This document shows positions 1-4,994 of a DNA stretch of 6,145 nucleotides, one piece after another. The notes below the pieces were generated by a model. The model saw nothing but the letters and a program-made list of their open reading frames with translations. It was not told the DNA's origin and made no database searches. How positions within the stretch are numbered: the stretch's first letter is position 1; the number at the start of each line of letters is the position of its first letter. The translations under genes were made by a program, and so were the position numbers. Source of the stretch: an uncultured Collinsella sp. (GTDB taxonomy: Bacteria; Actinomycetota; Coriobacteriia; Coriobacteriales; Coriobacteriaceae); NCBI GenBank assembly GCA_900764415.1, contig CAAFOA010000353.1:1-6145 (forward strand), given 5' to 3'.

Positions 1-19
1 AGATGTGTATAAGAGACAG
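1..19 (+). other. Nextera/Tn5 mosaic-end adapter (artefact)
   Basis: The first 19 bases are identical to the Tn5 mosaic end (AGATGTGTATAAGAGACAG) used in Nextera tagmentation libraries. It sits exactly at the window edge, and the following base starts unrelated sequence. This is untrimmed library adapter at a contig end, not a transposon in the genome. Anything inferred upstream of base 20 (for example a -35 box) is therefore invalid. Confidence 0.97.
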
Positions 20-21
20 GG

Positions 22-35
22 TATACTCATATAAA
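22..35 (+). promoter_or_regulatory. Possible -10 elements for divIVA, upstream part missing
   Basis: TATACT (22-27) and TATAAA (30-35) each match the sigma-70 -10 consensus at five of six positions and lie in a short AT-rich stretch ahead of the DivIVA gene. Any -35 box would fall in the adapter and cannot be seen. The resulting 5' leader would be about 55-65 nt and would contain a small hairpin (GGCGC, loop ACG, GCGCC; 58-70). This is tentative: the gene may also be read from an upstream operon cut off by the contig end. Confidence 0.3.
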
Positions 36-96
36 ACTGGCTTAGTAACTCACGTCGGGCGCACGGCGCCAAGGCGAAGATAAAGGAGAACTTGTT

Positions 97-774
97 ATGG
101 CTATTACCCCTGCTGACATTCAGGCTCAGACCTTCTCTGAGGCCAAGCGCGGCTACGATCCCGCCGAGGTCGACGTCTTCCTGGAGACCCTGTCCTCTGA
201 GGTCGACGCCATGCTCGCCAAGATCGTCGATCTTAAGGGTCGTCTGACCGCCACCGAGCAGCAGCTCGCCGACACGCAGGCCCAGCTTGCTCAGGCTCAG
301 GATGCTGCTGCGCAGGCCGTTCCCGCCGCCCCTGTGGCCGCTCCCGCACCCGACTTCTCCGCTCAGGAGCGCCAGATTTCCGCTGCCCTGATTGCTGCCC
401 AGCAGACCGCCGAGGGCATCGTCAACGACGCCAACGAGAACGCTGACCGCATCCGCAACGAGGCCGACGCCAAGGCCCGCGAGGTCATCCGCCAGGCCCT
501 GACCGAGAAGCAGGCCGAGCTTGAGGAGATCGACCGTCTTAAGGCTTCCCGTGAGGAGTTCAAGGCCGAGTACCTCAAGCTCATCCAGCACTTCATGGAC
601 GATGCTCAGAACTCCTTCCCGTCCGATCTCATGGCCTCCACGCCGGTTGGTTCCGCCGCTTCTCCGGCTGTGACCGTTCCTGCTGCCGAGCCGCTGCCCG
701 TCGCCGAGCCGGTTATCCCCGTTGCCGATCCCTTCGCACCGATCGACAACTTCGCCGCCGACGACCTGGACTAA
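97..774 (+). CDS. divIVA: DivIVA/Wag31-type cell pole and septum protein
   Basis: DivIVA proteins are coiled-coil scaffolds that bind curved inner-membrane surfaces at poles and septa and recruit growth or division proteins. The N-terminal domain is clear at residues 3-30: ITPADIQAQTF, then KRGYDPAEVDVFLE. Arg18 of the membrane-binding loop is kept. Position 17 is Lys, where Bacillus has Phe; this resembles the GKRGY of actinobacterial Wag31. A first coiled coil runs to about residue 70. An Ala/Pro linker (about 74-86) follows, then a second coiled coil (about 88-168). The tail (about 173-225) is disordered, Pro/Ala-rich and acidic. The length of 225 aa is within the family range. The ATG at 97 has AGGAG (84-88) 8 nt upstream. 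In many Gram-positives divIVA lies near ylm/sepF genes, but the contig edge hides what is upstream here. An intrinsic terminator follows directly, so it is the last or only gene of its unit. Family assignment is secure; the precise role (growth pole or division) is inferred. Confidence 0.93.
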   Translation: MAITPADIQAQTFSEAKRGYDPAEVDVFLETLSSEVDAMLAKIVDLKGRLTATEQQLADTQAQLAQAQDAAAQAVPAAPVAAPAPDFSAQERQISAALIAAQQTAEGIVNDANENADRIRNEADAKAREVIRQALTEKQAELEEIDRLKASREEFKAEYLKLIQHFMDDAQNSFPSDLMASTPVGSAASPAVTVPAAEPLPVAEPVIPVADPFAPIDNFAADDLD

Positions 775-800
775 TATCCAGCTATCATGTAGCGCCTAGA

Positions 801-829
801 AAGGGCCCGCAGCTTGCGGGTCCTTTTTT
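801..829 (+). terminator. Intrinsic terminator of divIVA
   Basis: The left arm AAGGGCCCGC (801-810) pairs with GCGGGTCCTT (816-825) around a 5-nt loop, with one G-U pair. A run of six T (824-829) overlaps the base of the stem. It lies 27 nt after the divIVA stop. The A-run needed for efficient termination on the other strand is absent, so it acts mainly on + transcripts. Confidence 0.9.
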
Positions 830-848
830 GTGGCTGTGTGCAGTCTGC

Positions 849-893
849 AAAATAAAACGCCGAGTCCTGCGTTTGAGGGCACAGGACTCGGCG
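849..893 (-). terminator. Intrinsic terminator of the nitroreductase gene
   Basis: A perfect 12-bp inverted repeat, CGCCGAGTCCTG (858-869) and CAGGACTCGGCG (882-893), encloses a 12-nt loop. On the minus strand it is followed by TTTTATTTT (857-849). It begins 45 nt beyond the nitroreductase stop. Together with the divIVA terminator just to its left it insulates two convergent genes. Confidence 0.9.
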
Positions 894-938
894 AAGGGCG
901 CATGGTCAAAGGTGGATTTTAAGGCATGTCCCAAAAAT

Positions 939-1469
939 CTACTTGAGGAGGAAGTCGGGGAGGGGAATGGTGCGGGCCTCGCGATGCTCAGGATCGGCGA
1001 TATGGTCGGCAGGATAGCCGCAGACGAGCATGTGATAGGGATAGGTGCCCTCGGGCAGGCTGAACTGCTCACAGGCCACCTCGGGCTTAAAATGGCACAC
1101 CCAGCACGTACCCAGGCCCTGCTCCTCGGCCTCCATCATCATCTGATCGCAAACAATCGAGGTGTCGATGGCACTGGAGTTCATCTGGTCATAAGGGCGC
1201 ACCCAAGCATCGTCGGTAACGCTGCAGATAAGAAAGATAAGCGGAGCCCCAAAGATAGACCCATCACGAGCAAATCGAGGCTGACAAGCAGCAGCCTTCT
1301 CCAGAAGCTCCGGAGTATCAAGCACCATCACGCGGGTTGGATGATTATTACAAGCAGAAGGAGCAATACGCCCAGCCTCAACAATGGCATCCACCACAGC
1401 CTGCTCCACAGGACGGTCCTCAAACAAACGACAAGAATACCGAGACCGAGCCAGATCCAAATAAGACAT
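939..1469 (-). CDS. Nitroreductase family protein (FMN-dependent)
   Basis: This is a small NAD(P)H:FMN oxidoreductase of the nitroreductase superfamily (PF00881), 176 aa and probably cytoplasmic. Family marks: RYSCR at residues 10-14 (FMN phosphate-binding R-S-x-R type motif), PSACNNHPTR at 37-46 (isoalloxazine contact region), a long helix around AIDTSIVCDQMMMEAEEQG (100-118), GLGTCWV at 118-124, CGYPAD at 150-155, and an Arg-rich C-terminal stretch before IPLPDFLL. The natural substrate cannot be read from the sequence; relatives reduce nitro compounds, quinones or flavins. It carries nine cysteines, including CWVC (122-125). A start 22 codons further upstream is open, but it would translate the ACCCAAAG repeat region and has no ribosome site. 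ATG 1469 has a strong AGGAGG 6 nt upstream. The gene is a single unit facing divIVA, with its own terminator. Confidence 0.9.
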   Translation of the reverse strand: MSYLDLARSRYSCRLFEDRPVEQAVVDAIVEAGRIAPSACNNHPTRVMVLDTPELLEKAAACQPRFARDGSIFGAPLIFLICSVTDDAWVRPYDQMNSSAIDTSIVCDQMMMEAEEQGLGTCWVCHFKPEVACEQFSLPEGTYPYHMLVCGYPADHIADPEHREARTIPLPDFLLK

Positions 1470-1474
1470 ACAAG

Positions 1475-1481
1475 CCCTCCT
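1475..1481 (-). promoter_or_regulatory. Ribosome binding site fixing the nitroreductase start
   Basis: On the minus strand AGGAGGG precedes ATG 1469 at close to ideal spacing. It decides in favour of the MSYLDL start over the longer open frame beginning at 1535. Confidence 0.85.
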
Positions 1482-1500
1482 ACAATTAAAAATCAAACAA

Positions 1501-1529
1501 ACCCAAAGTAACCCAAAGAGTACCCAAAG
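1501..1529 (-). repeat. Three ACCCAAAG direct repeats upstream of the nitroreductase gene
   Basis: ACCCAAAG occurs at 1501-1508, 1511-1518 and 1522-1529. The units are 10 and 11 bp apart, close to one helical turn, and read CTTTGGGT on the gene strand. They end about 30 bp upstream of the nitroreductase start codon. The shorter core CCAAAG recurs at 1578-1583 and 1623-1628. Same-face spacing would suit a DNA-binding regulator, but no regulator is identified and no clear -35/-10 pair was found here. Confidence 0.6.
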
Positions 1530-1534
1530 CAGCA

Positions 1535-1627
1535 ATCAGCCAAACGCTCATCAAGGGCTAAAGTGTCCGAACGGGTACCAAAGGTCCCTTCAGCCAAGCC
1601 CCCATTGCGCTAAAACTATCAGCCAAA
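1535..1627 (-). repeat. CAGCCAA direct repeats in the intergenic region
   Basis: CAGCCAA occurs at 1537-1543, 1591-1597 and 1620-1626. The first and last extend to a 10-bp exact copy, ATCAGCCAAA (1535-1544 and 1618-1627). With the ACCCAAAG set this makes the gene-free stretch 1470-1751 unusually rich in short direct repeats. A small dyad, GGG-T-ACC/GGTCCC (1573-1588, loop AAA), lies between them. No ORF or RNA gene was recognised in this stretch. Confidence 0.5.
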
Positions 1628-1638
1628 GTTCCAATGGT

Positions 1639-1746
1639 GGTACGTAAGGCGAAGGCCCGACACCTATTTACTTTCGAACGACTCTGCCGTGCAGCCGGAG
1701 TGAGAAAGCAAATAGGTGCCGGGCCTTCGCCGGTGGGATGCGTACC
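1639..1746 (-). other. Long hairpin downstream of the pit-DUF47 operon
   Basis: Two 28-bp arms, 1648-1675 and 1704-1731, are inverted repeats with only two mismatches and a 28-nt loop. Both mismatches are A-C on the plus strand but G-U wobbles in minus-strand RNA, so the minus transcript forms an uninterrupted stem. An outer 6-bp stem (GGTACG 1639-1644, CGTACC 1741-1746) extends it. The loop holds a small inner hairpin (ACTCTGC 1681-1687 with GCA 1691-1693 and GAGT 1698-1701). It begins 5 nt after the DUF47 stop codon, so it would form the 3' end of the phosphate operon mRNA. There is no U-run on either side, so it is not a classic intrinsic terminator. An mRNA-stabilising or processing hairpin, an unusual terminator, or a small mobile inverted repeat are all possible. 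Confidence 0.75.
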
Positions 1747-1751
1747 GCTAA

Positions 1752-2375
1752 TTAACTGTTCTTCATGACAATCGAATCCACGACATCGGCCACATTCTCA
1801 CAGCAGTCAGCGCAGTACTCCAGGAAGGCGTAAACGTCACGCCAGGCGATGACCTCGAGCGGGTCCTTGCCGTTGACGTGCAGGTTGCGCATAGCGTTGA
1901 TGTAGAGCTCGTCGGCCTCGGACTCAATCGTGTTGATCTGGATGACGAGTTCGCGCAGGGTCTTGGACTTGCGGTAGTTGGGCAGCTCGACCATCAGGTC
2001 CTTCATGGCGCGGCAGGCGTCGGTCACCTTGTGGGCGATCACGATGGCATCGGGAGGGATGCTCTGGATGTTGGTGAAGTAGACGCGCTGCACGACGCCC
2101 TCGATACGATCGAGCACGGTGTCGAGCGAGCAGCTCATCAGGTCCAGGTCCTCGCGCTCAAGCGGGGTGATAAAGGCCGTGAGCAGAGCGTCCTCAAGCT
2201 CATGGTGCTTCTTATCGGCCGCATGCTCGATCGCGTGCATCTTGTTGAGCATATCGTGAATCCTTGCGGGATCGAAGTTCTCGAAAATCTTGGTGAGTAG
2301 CTCAGCGGCCTGGACGGCAAGGTCGGCGCAGGCGACGTAGTTGTCGAAGTAGAACGAATCGGGTTTCTTTGCCAT
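1752..2375 (-). CDS. DUF47/PhoU-like Pit accessory protein
   Basis: This is a member of PF01865 (PhoU_div, formerly DUF47), all-helical metal-binding proteins usually encoded beside PiT phosphate transporters and thought to modulate them. The length of 207 aa is typical. Characteristic repeats are IEHAADKKHHEL (49-60), FITPLEREDLDLM (68-80), LDTVLDRIEGVV (84-95), INTIESEADELY (147-158), and a C-terminal block WRDVYAFLEYCADCCENVAD (178-197) ending in SIVMKNS. The E-x-x-x-D pairs in the two halves match the metal-cluster motifs of PhoU-type folds. There is no signal peptide or membrane segment, so it is a cytosolic partner at the membrane. It is second in the operon, 67 nt after the pit stop, with AAGGA (2383-2387) 7 nt before its ATG. 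The long hairpin at 1639-1746 follows its stop. Confidence 0.92.
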   Translation of the reverse strand: MAKKPDSFYFDNYVACADLAVQAAELLTKIFENFDPARIHDMLNKMHAIEHAADKKHHELEDALLTAFITPLEREDLDLMSCSLDTVLDRIEGVVQRVYFTNIQSIPPDAIVIAHKVTDACRAMKDLMVELPNYRKSKTLRELVIQINTIESEADELYINAMRNLHVNGKDPLEVIAWRDVYAFLEYCADCCENVADVVDSIVMKNS

Positions 2376-2442
2376 GAGTGGGTCCTTTCGAGGCGAAGTC
2401 GGGTGGGCGAGGTATTACGGTCCGGATGGACGCTCGGTTTGA

Positions 2443-3492
2443 CTAGATGAACATCATGAACAGCTTGGCCATGACAAAGCTGATGAGTCCGCAGGCGGGG
2501 AAGGTGAAGAACCAGGTGAACATCATGTCCTTGACCACGCCGAAGTTGATGGCCGAAAGGCGCTTGACGGCACCGACGCCCATGATGGCGCAGGTCTTGA
2601 TGTGGGTGGAGGACACGGGGATACCGGTAAGGGTGGCAAGCAGCAGATTCGCGGCGCCCGCGAGGTCGGCGGAGAATCCCTGATACTTCTCGAGCTTGAC
2701 CATGCTCTGGCCGACGGACTTGATGATGCGCTCGCCGCCCACGCTGGTGCCGATGCCCATGGTGGCCGAGCACAGCAGCATAATCCAGATGGGGATGCCG
2801 GCATCGCCGACGCTCGTCTGGCCGTTGGCGAAGGCCACGCCTAAAAAGAGCACGCCGATGAACTTCTGTCCATCCTGCGCGCCATGCATAAAGCTCATGG
2901 CCGCGGCACTCGCGATCTGAGCGTATTTAAAGAAGACATTGGCACGTCGCCTATTGGCGGCGGCAAACAGAATCGAGACGAGTTTGCACAGGATCCAGCC
3001 CATGACAAAGCCCAAGCCGATGGAGAGCGCCAGGCCGTAGATGACCTTCATCCACTCGTGGACGTTGACGCTGTTCGCGCCGCCGAGGGCGATAGCGGCA
3101 CCGGTCAGGCCGGCGATAAGGCTGTGGCTTTGCGAGGTGGGGATACCAAAACGCGATGCCGTGGCACCGTAGACGACGATGGAGAACAGCGCCGCGCACA
3201 GGCAGGCAAGCGCCATGGTGCTGTTTCCGCCAAAGTCGACGATATGTGAGATGGTGTTGGCGACGCTCGCGTTAAAGTGCGTCATGATGAGCACGCCCAA
3301 GAAGTTGAATGCGGCGCTCATGAGAATGGCGGCGCGGGCGGGCATGCAACGCGTAGTGACGCAGGTCGCGATGGCGTTGGGCGCGTCGGTCCATCCGTTG
3401 ACGAAGATGGCGCCGAGCGCGAGAATCACGGTGACGGCAAGGACTGGGTTCGACACAATTTGGCCGAGGAAGGTTGAGAACGTTACGTCCAT
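2443..3492 (-). CDS. pit: PiT-family inorganic phosphate transporter
   Basis: This is a low-affinity inorganic phosphate permease (PF01384), expected to import metal-phosphate or phosphate with a cation. It is 349 aa, at the short end of the family but complete, with about ten hydrophobic segments. The two inverted-repeat halves each carry the family signature: NGWTDAPNAIAT (32-43) with GIPTSQSHSLIAG (116-128), and FMHGAQDGQKFIG (201-213) with GIPVSSTHIKTCAIMGVG (290-307). The basic loop NRRRANVFFKYA (180-191) separates the halves and is much shorter than the central loop of E. coli PitA. Start ATG 3492 has only a weak purine-rich site (GAGAAAG). A far better Shine-Dalgarno lies about 57 nt upstream, before a three-codon ORF. 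The gene is first in an operon with the DUF47 partner. Family call is firm; ion specificity (phosphate rather than sulfate) rests on the DUF47 pairing. Confidence 0.93.
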   Translation of the reverse strand: MDVTFSTFLGQIVSNPVLAVTVILALGAIFVNGWTDAPNAIATCVTTRCMPARAAILMSAAFNFLGVLIMTHFNASVANTISHIVDFGGNSTMALACLCAALFSIVVYGATASRFGIPTSQSHSLIAGLTGAAIALGGANSVNVHEWMKVIYGLALSIGLGFVMGWILCKLVSILFAAANRRRANVFFKYAQIASAAAMSFMHGAQDGQKFIGVLFLGVAFANGQTSVGDAGIPIWIMLLCSATMGIGTSVGGERIIKSVGQSMVKLEKYQGFSADLAGAANLLLATLTGIPVSSTHIKTCAIMGVGAVKRLSAINFGVVKDMMFTWFFTFPACGLISFVMAKLFMMFI

Positions 3493-3522
3493 ATATGGGC
3501 TTTCTCGAAGTTTGCAGACACG

Positions 3523-3554
3523 TTACAAAAACATGATAAATCGTATCACCTCCT
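3523..3554 (-). promoter_or_regulatory. Strong Shine-Dalgarno and three-codon ORF in the pit leader
   Basis: On the minus strand AGGAGGTGAT (3554-3545) is an almost complete complement of the 16S rRNA 3' end, stronger than any other ribosome site in the window. It is followed, 14 nt after AGGAGG, by ATG TTT TTG TAA (3534-3523). The ATG is in frame with pit but closed by its TAA, 30 nt before the real pit start. The spacing is longer than ideal, so translation of the mini-ORF is uncertain. It may instead act as a ribosome standby site. Confidence 0.45.
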
Positions 3555-3705
3555 ATGGGTTTCTTTACCGAGTTCTGATGGGAGAAGTGAATTTTTTGGC
3601 ACTAAAATTGAATATTAGCCCTGTTGACCGCGGGTATTCTTTTTGCTAACACGCCATGAGGACACGCGTGCGCGCCCCAACACCCCAAAACCACAGTCTG
3701 TTCGC

Positions 3706-3735
3706 TTTACAACATGCAAACACGCGTTCGATAAT
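3706..3735 (+). promoter_or_regulatory. Sigma-70 type promoter with start at the ATG
   Basis: TTTACA (3706-3711; five of six to TTGACA), an 18-bp spacer, then GATAAT (3730-3735; five of six to TATAAT). Seven bases after the -10 comes A3743, the first base of the downstream ATG, so the predicted transcript has no 5' leader. This is the best -35/-10 pair seen in the window. Confidence 0.65.
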
Positions 3736-3742
3736 AGGGGGC

Positions 3743-4081
3743 ATGGAATATCGACAGACAGACGGCAAAACTCGGCGCGTGCACAAGCAGTATGTGGACG
3801 TCGTGGCTCGCATCCTCGCGGGCGGACAGGTCGTGCCGGTCACCGTCTGTTGGGTCGACGGCCGTTGTTTTACGATCGACGAAATTATCTCGACCACCGG
3901 GTTTGGCCTGATGGTCCACGGCATCCGTACGGCAACATATAAGGTGCGTTTTGGCGGGCACGCGACCGAGTTGTATCTGGAGGACCAGACGCGCGAGCGG
4001 GCGGACGGCTTGCAAGCGCACGTGATGCGTTGGTGGGTCTGGGCCTTTGATCGTACGCTTGAGGGCGAGCGCCGTAGGTAA
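3743..4081 (+). CDS. Small protein of unknown function, probably leaderless mRNA
   Basis: 112 aa, not recognised with confidence. After a basic N-terminus (residues 5-16), residues 31-80 look like alternating strands: VPVTVCWVDGRCFTIDEII (31-49), then GIRTATYKVRFGGHATELYLE (60-80). A basic/acidic helix follows, then RWWVWAFDR (96-104) and an Arg-rich end. The 'W-DGR-F-IDEI ... Y-V-GG----LYL ... W-W' pattern recalls small Actinobacteria and Firmicutes proteins such as the DUF6504 type, but this is only a resemblance. There is no signal peptide or membrane segment. ATG 3743 was preferred over an in-frame ATG at 3656 because the latter has no ribosome site and would place the promoter inside the gene. 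GGGGG ends only 1 nt before the chosen ATG and cannot serve as a normal Shine-Dalgarno, so leaderless translation, common in Actinobacteria, is the likely mode. Its last codons and stop form one arm of an inverted repeat reaching into the BI-1 leader. Confidence 0.7.
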   Translation: MEYRQTDGKTRRVHKQYVDVVARILAGGQVVPVTVCWVDGRCFTIDEIISTTGFGLMVHGIRTATYKVRFGGHATELYLEDQTRERADGLQAHVMRWWVWAFDRTLEGERRR

Positions 4082-4132
4082 GGACGTGCGGCATTCGGGT
4101 ACAATGGCAGGAATCTTGTCACCTACGGCGCT
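4068..4132 (+). repeat. Perfect 12-bp inverted repeat linking gene end and BI-1 leader
   Basis: AGCGCCGTAGGT (4068-4079) and ACCTACGGCGCT (4121-4132) are exact reverse complements 41 nt apart. The left arm covers the last codons and first stop base of the small gene; the right arm lies 27 nt before the BI-1 start. The loop contains the TACAAT element. The right arm can alternatively pair GCGC (4128-4131) with GCGC (4138-4141), which is followed by TTTTT (4142-4146). The two folds exclude each other, as in an attenuator, though the second stem is only 4 bp. Confidence 0.6.
4100..4105 (+). promoter_or_regulatory. Possible -10 element for the BI-1 gene
   Basis: TACAAT matches the -10 consensus at five of six bases, 55 nt before the BI-1 start and just after the upstream stop codon. 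No good -35 lies 16-18 bp upstream, so a separate promoter is possible but not established; readthrough from the 3706 promoter is the alternative. Confidence 0.3.
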
Positions 4133-4159
4133 GTCGTGCGCTTTTTGAAAGGACGAAGT

Positions 4160-4855
4160 ATGAACGATATCCAGGGCTATCAGAACGGCCCCATCGAGAC
4201 CGGCGCAAGTCGCGCCAAGGAGATGTCGCCGCGCGCGTACAATCTTGCCATGTCTGCCCTCATCTTCTTGGGCTTTTGCGCCATGGGCGCCGGTGCTTAC
4301 TTTACGAGCACCATGGCGTTTGCCCGCATGATGATGAGCGGGGCCGCCCTGCCACTGGTCTTTGGCTCGTTTATCCTGACTATTGTCGGCATCGTCATGA
4401 TGTCTGCTGCCGCCAGCAAACAGTCCGTGGGCCTGTCCCTTGTGGGCTACGTAATCTTTGCGAGCACCTTTGGCCTGACCGCGTCGTTTGGCCTTGCCAA
4501 CTACGACCTGCCCACCATCAACACCGCTTTTATCGCCACGGCCGCCATCACCTTTGTCTTCGGTGCGCTGGGCGTGACCTTCCCCAAGTTCTTCCAGCGT
4601 GTGTACGGCATCGGCTTTGGCATTCTGCTCGCCACGATTCTGGTCGAGATCGTGCTGATGTTCATGGGCGTCTCGCAGTCCATCACCGATCTGATCGTGA
4701 TCGTGGTGTTCGCCGGGTTTATTGGCTACGACACCTATGTTGCCACGACGGTGCCGCCCACGCTGCCCAATGCGGTGCTCATGGCGTCCAATCTGTTCGT
4801 GGACATTATCAACGTGTTCCTGCGCATCCTGAACATTCTCGGTCGTCGCGACTAG
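4160..4855 (+). CDS. Bax inhibitor-1/YccA family membrane protein
   Basis: BI-1 family protein (PF01027), 231 aa, with seven predicted membrane helices at roughly 27-48, 62-84, 90-111, 119-141, 148-170, 174-196 and 205-227, and a hydrophilic cytosolic N-terminus. Family marks are FIGYDTYVAT (187-196) near the end of helix 6 and NLFVDIINVFLRIL (211-224) in helix 7. Asp191 and Asp215 are 24 residues apart, the same spacing as the di-aspartyl pH sensor Asp171/Asp195 of Bacillus YetJ, a pH-gated calcium leak channel. A similar ion-leak role is therefore plausible but unproven; other members such as YccA act with FtsH. Start ATG 4160 is chosen because GAAAGGA lies 6 nt upstream. A GTG at 4136 in frame would include that ribosome site in the coding region. 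A terminator follows the stop. Confidence 0.9.
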   Translation: MNDIQGYQNGPIETGASRAKEMSPRAYNLAMSALIFLGFCAMGAGAYFTSTMAFARMMMSGAALPLVFGSFILTIVGIVMMSAAASKQSVGLSLVGYVIFASTFGLTASFGLANYDLPTINTAFIATAAITFVFGALGVTFPKFFQRVYGIGFGILLATILVEIVLMFMGVSQSITDLIVIVVFAGFIGYDTYVATTVPPTLPNAVLMASNLFVDIINVFLRILNILGRRD

Positions 4856-4902
4856 CGCGGCGTTGCGACGTTTCCTGCCGGACACGGTAAAACGATACGA
4901 AA

Positions 4903-4928
4903 GGCGGTCCTTCGGGGCCGTCTTTTTT
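4903..4928 (+). terminator. Intrinsic terminator with UUCG tetraloop after the BI-1 gene
   Basis: GGCGGTCC (4903-4910) pairs with GGGCCGTC (4915-4922), with two G-U pairs, around the extra-stable loop TTCG closed by C-G. Six T (4923-4928) follow, and AA before the stem can extend pairing. It isolates the BI-1 gene from the PARG-like gene. Confidence 0.92.
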
Positions 4929-4994
4929 GTGCGTGGCGGGGTATCATGGATGGGAAAAAGCCGATAGCGGCAGCGACAGGAAAGGTGGCCACGT

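Larger units (their letters stand above)
3493..3742. other. Divergent intergenic region between pit and the small gene
   Basis: This 250-bp AT-richer stretch separates pit (-) from the gene at 3743 (+). It holds the SD/mini-ORF leader of pit on the minus strand and the plus-strand promoter listed separately. The palindromic core ACGCGT appears twice, at 3664-3669 (within CACGCGTG) and 3722-3727, the second inside the promoter spacer. On the minus strand TAATAT (3617-3612) is a possible -10 for pit, but no convincing -35 stands at the right distance. Confidence 0.5.

Noticed and set aside
828..1511. 227-codon open frame on the plus strand
   Set aside because: It begins inside one terminator, crosses another, and lies opposite the nitroreductase gene. 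The product is basic and unlike any family.
1470..1535. Longer N-terminus for the nitroreductase
   Set aside because: It would translate the repeat tract into MLLWVLFGLLWV-like sequence that could be mistaken for a signal peptide. The strong AGGAGG before codon MSYLDL decides the start.
2138..2773. Minus-strand frame overlapping pit and DUF47 in another phase
   Set aside because: Arg/His/Pro-rich frame-shadow of two well-supported genes.
3504..3526. Pho-box-like direct repeat TGTAACG/TGCAAAC upstream of pit
   Set aside because: Two imperfect 7-mers 11 bp apart, inside what is probably the 5' leader. The match is too weak, and no PhoB/PhoP consensus for this group can be checked here.
3656..3742. 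Longer N-terminus for the small gene at 3743
   Set aside because: No ribosome site before ATG 3656, and the extension would overlap the best promoter in the window.
4942..4947. TATCAT as a promoter -10 for the PARG-domain gene
   Set aside because: Five of six match, but the region 16-18 bp upstream is the terminator T-run edge with no -35 resemblance. Mentioned only as a possibility in the gene entry.
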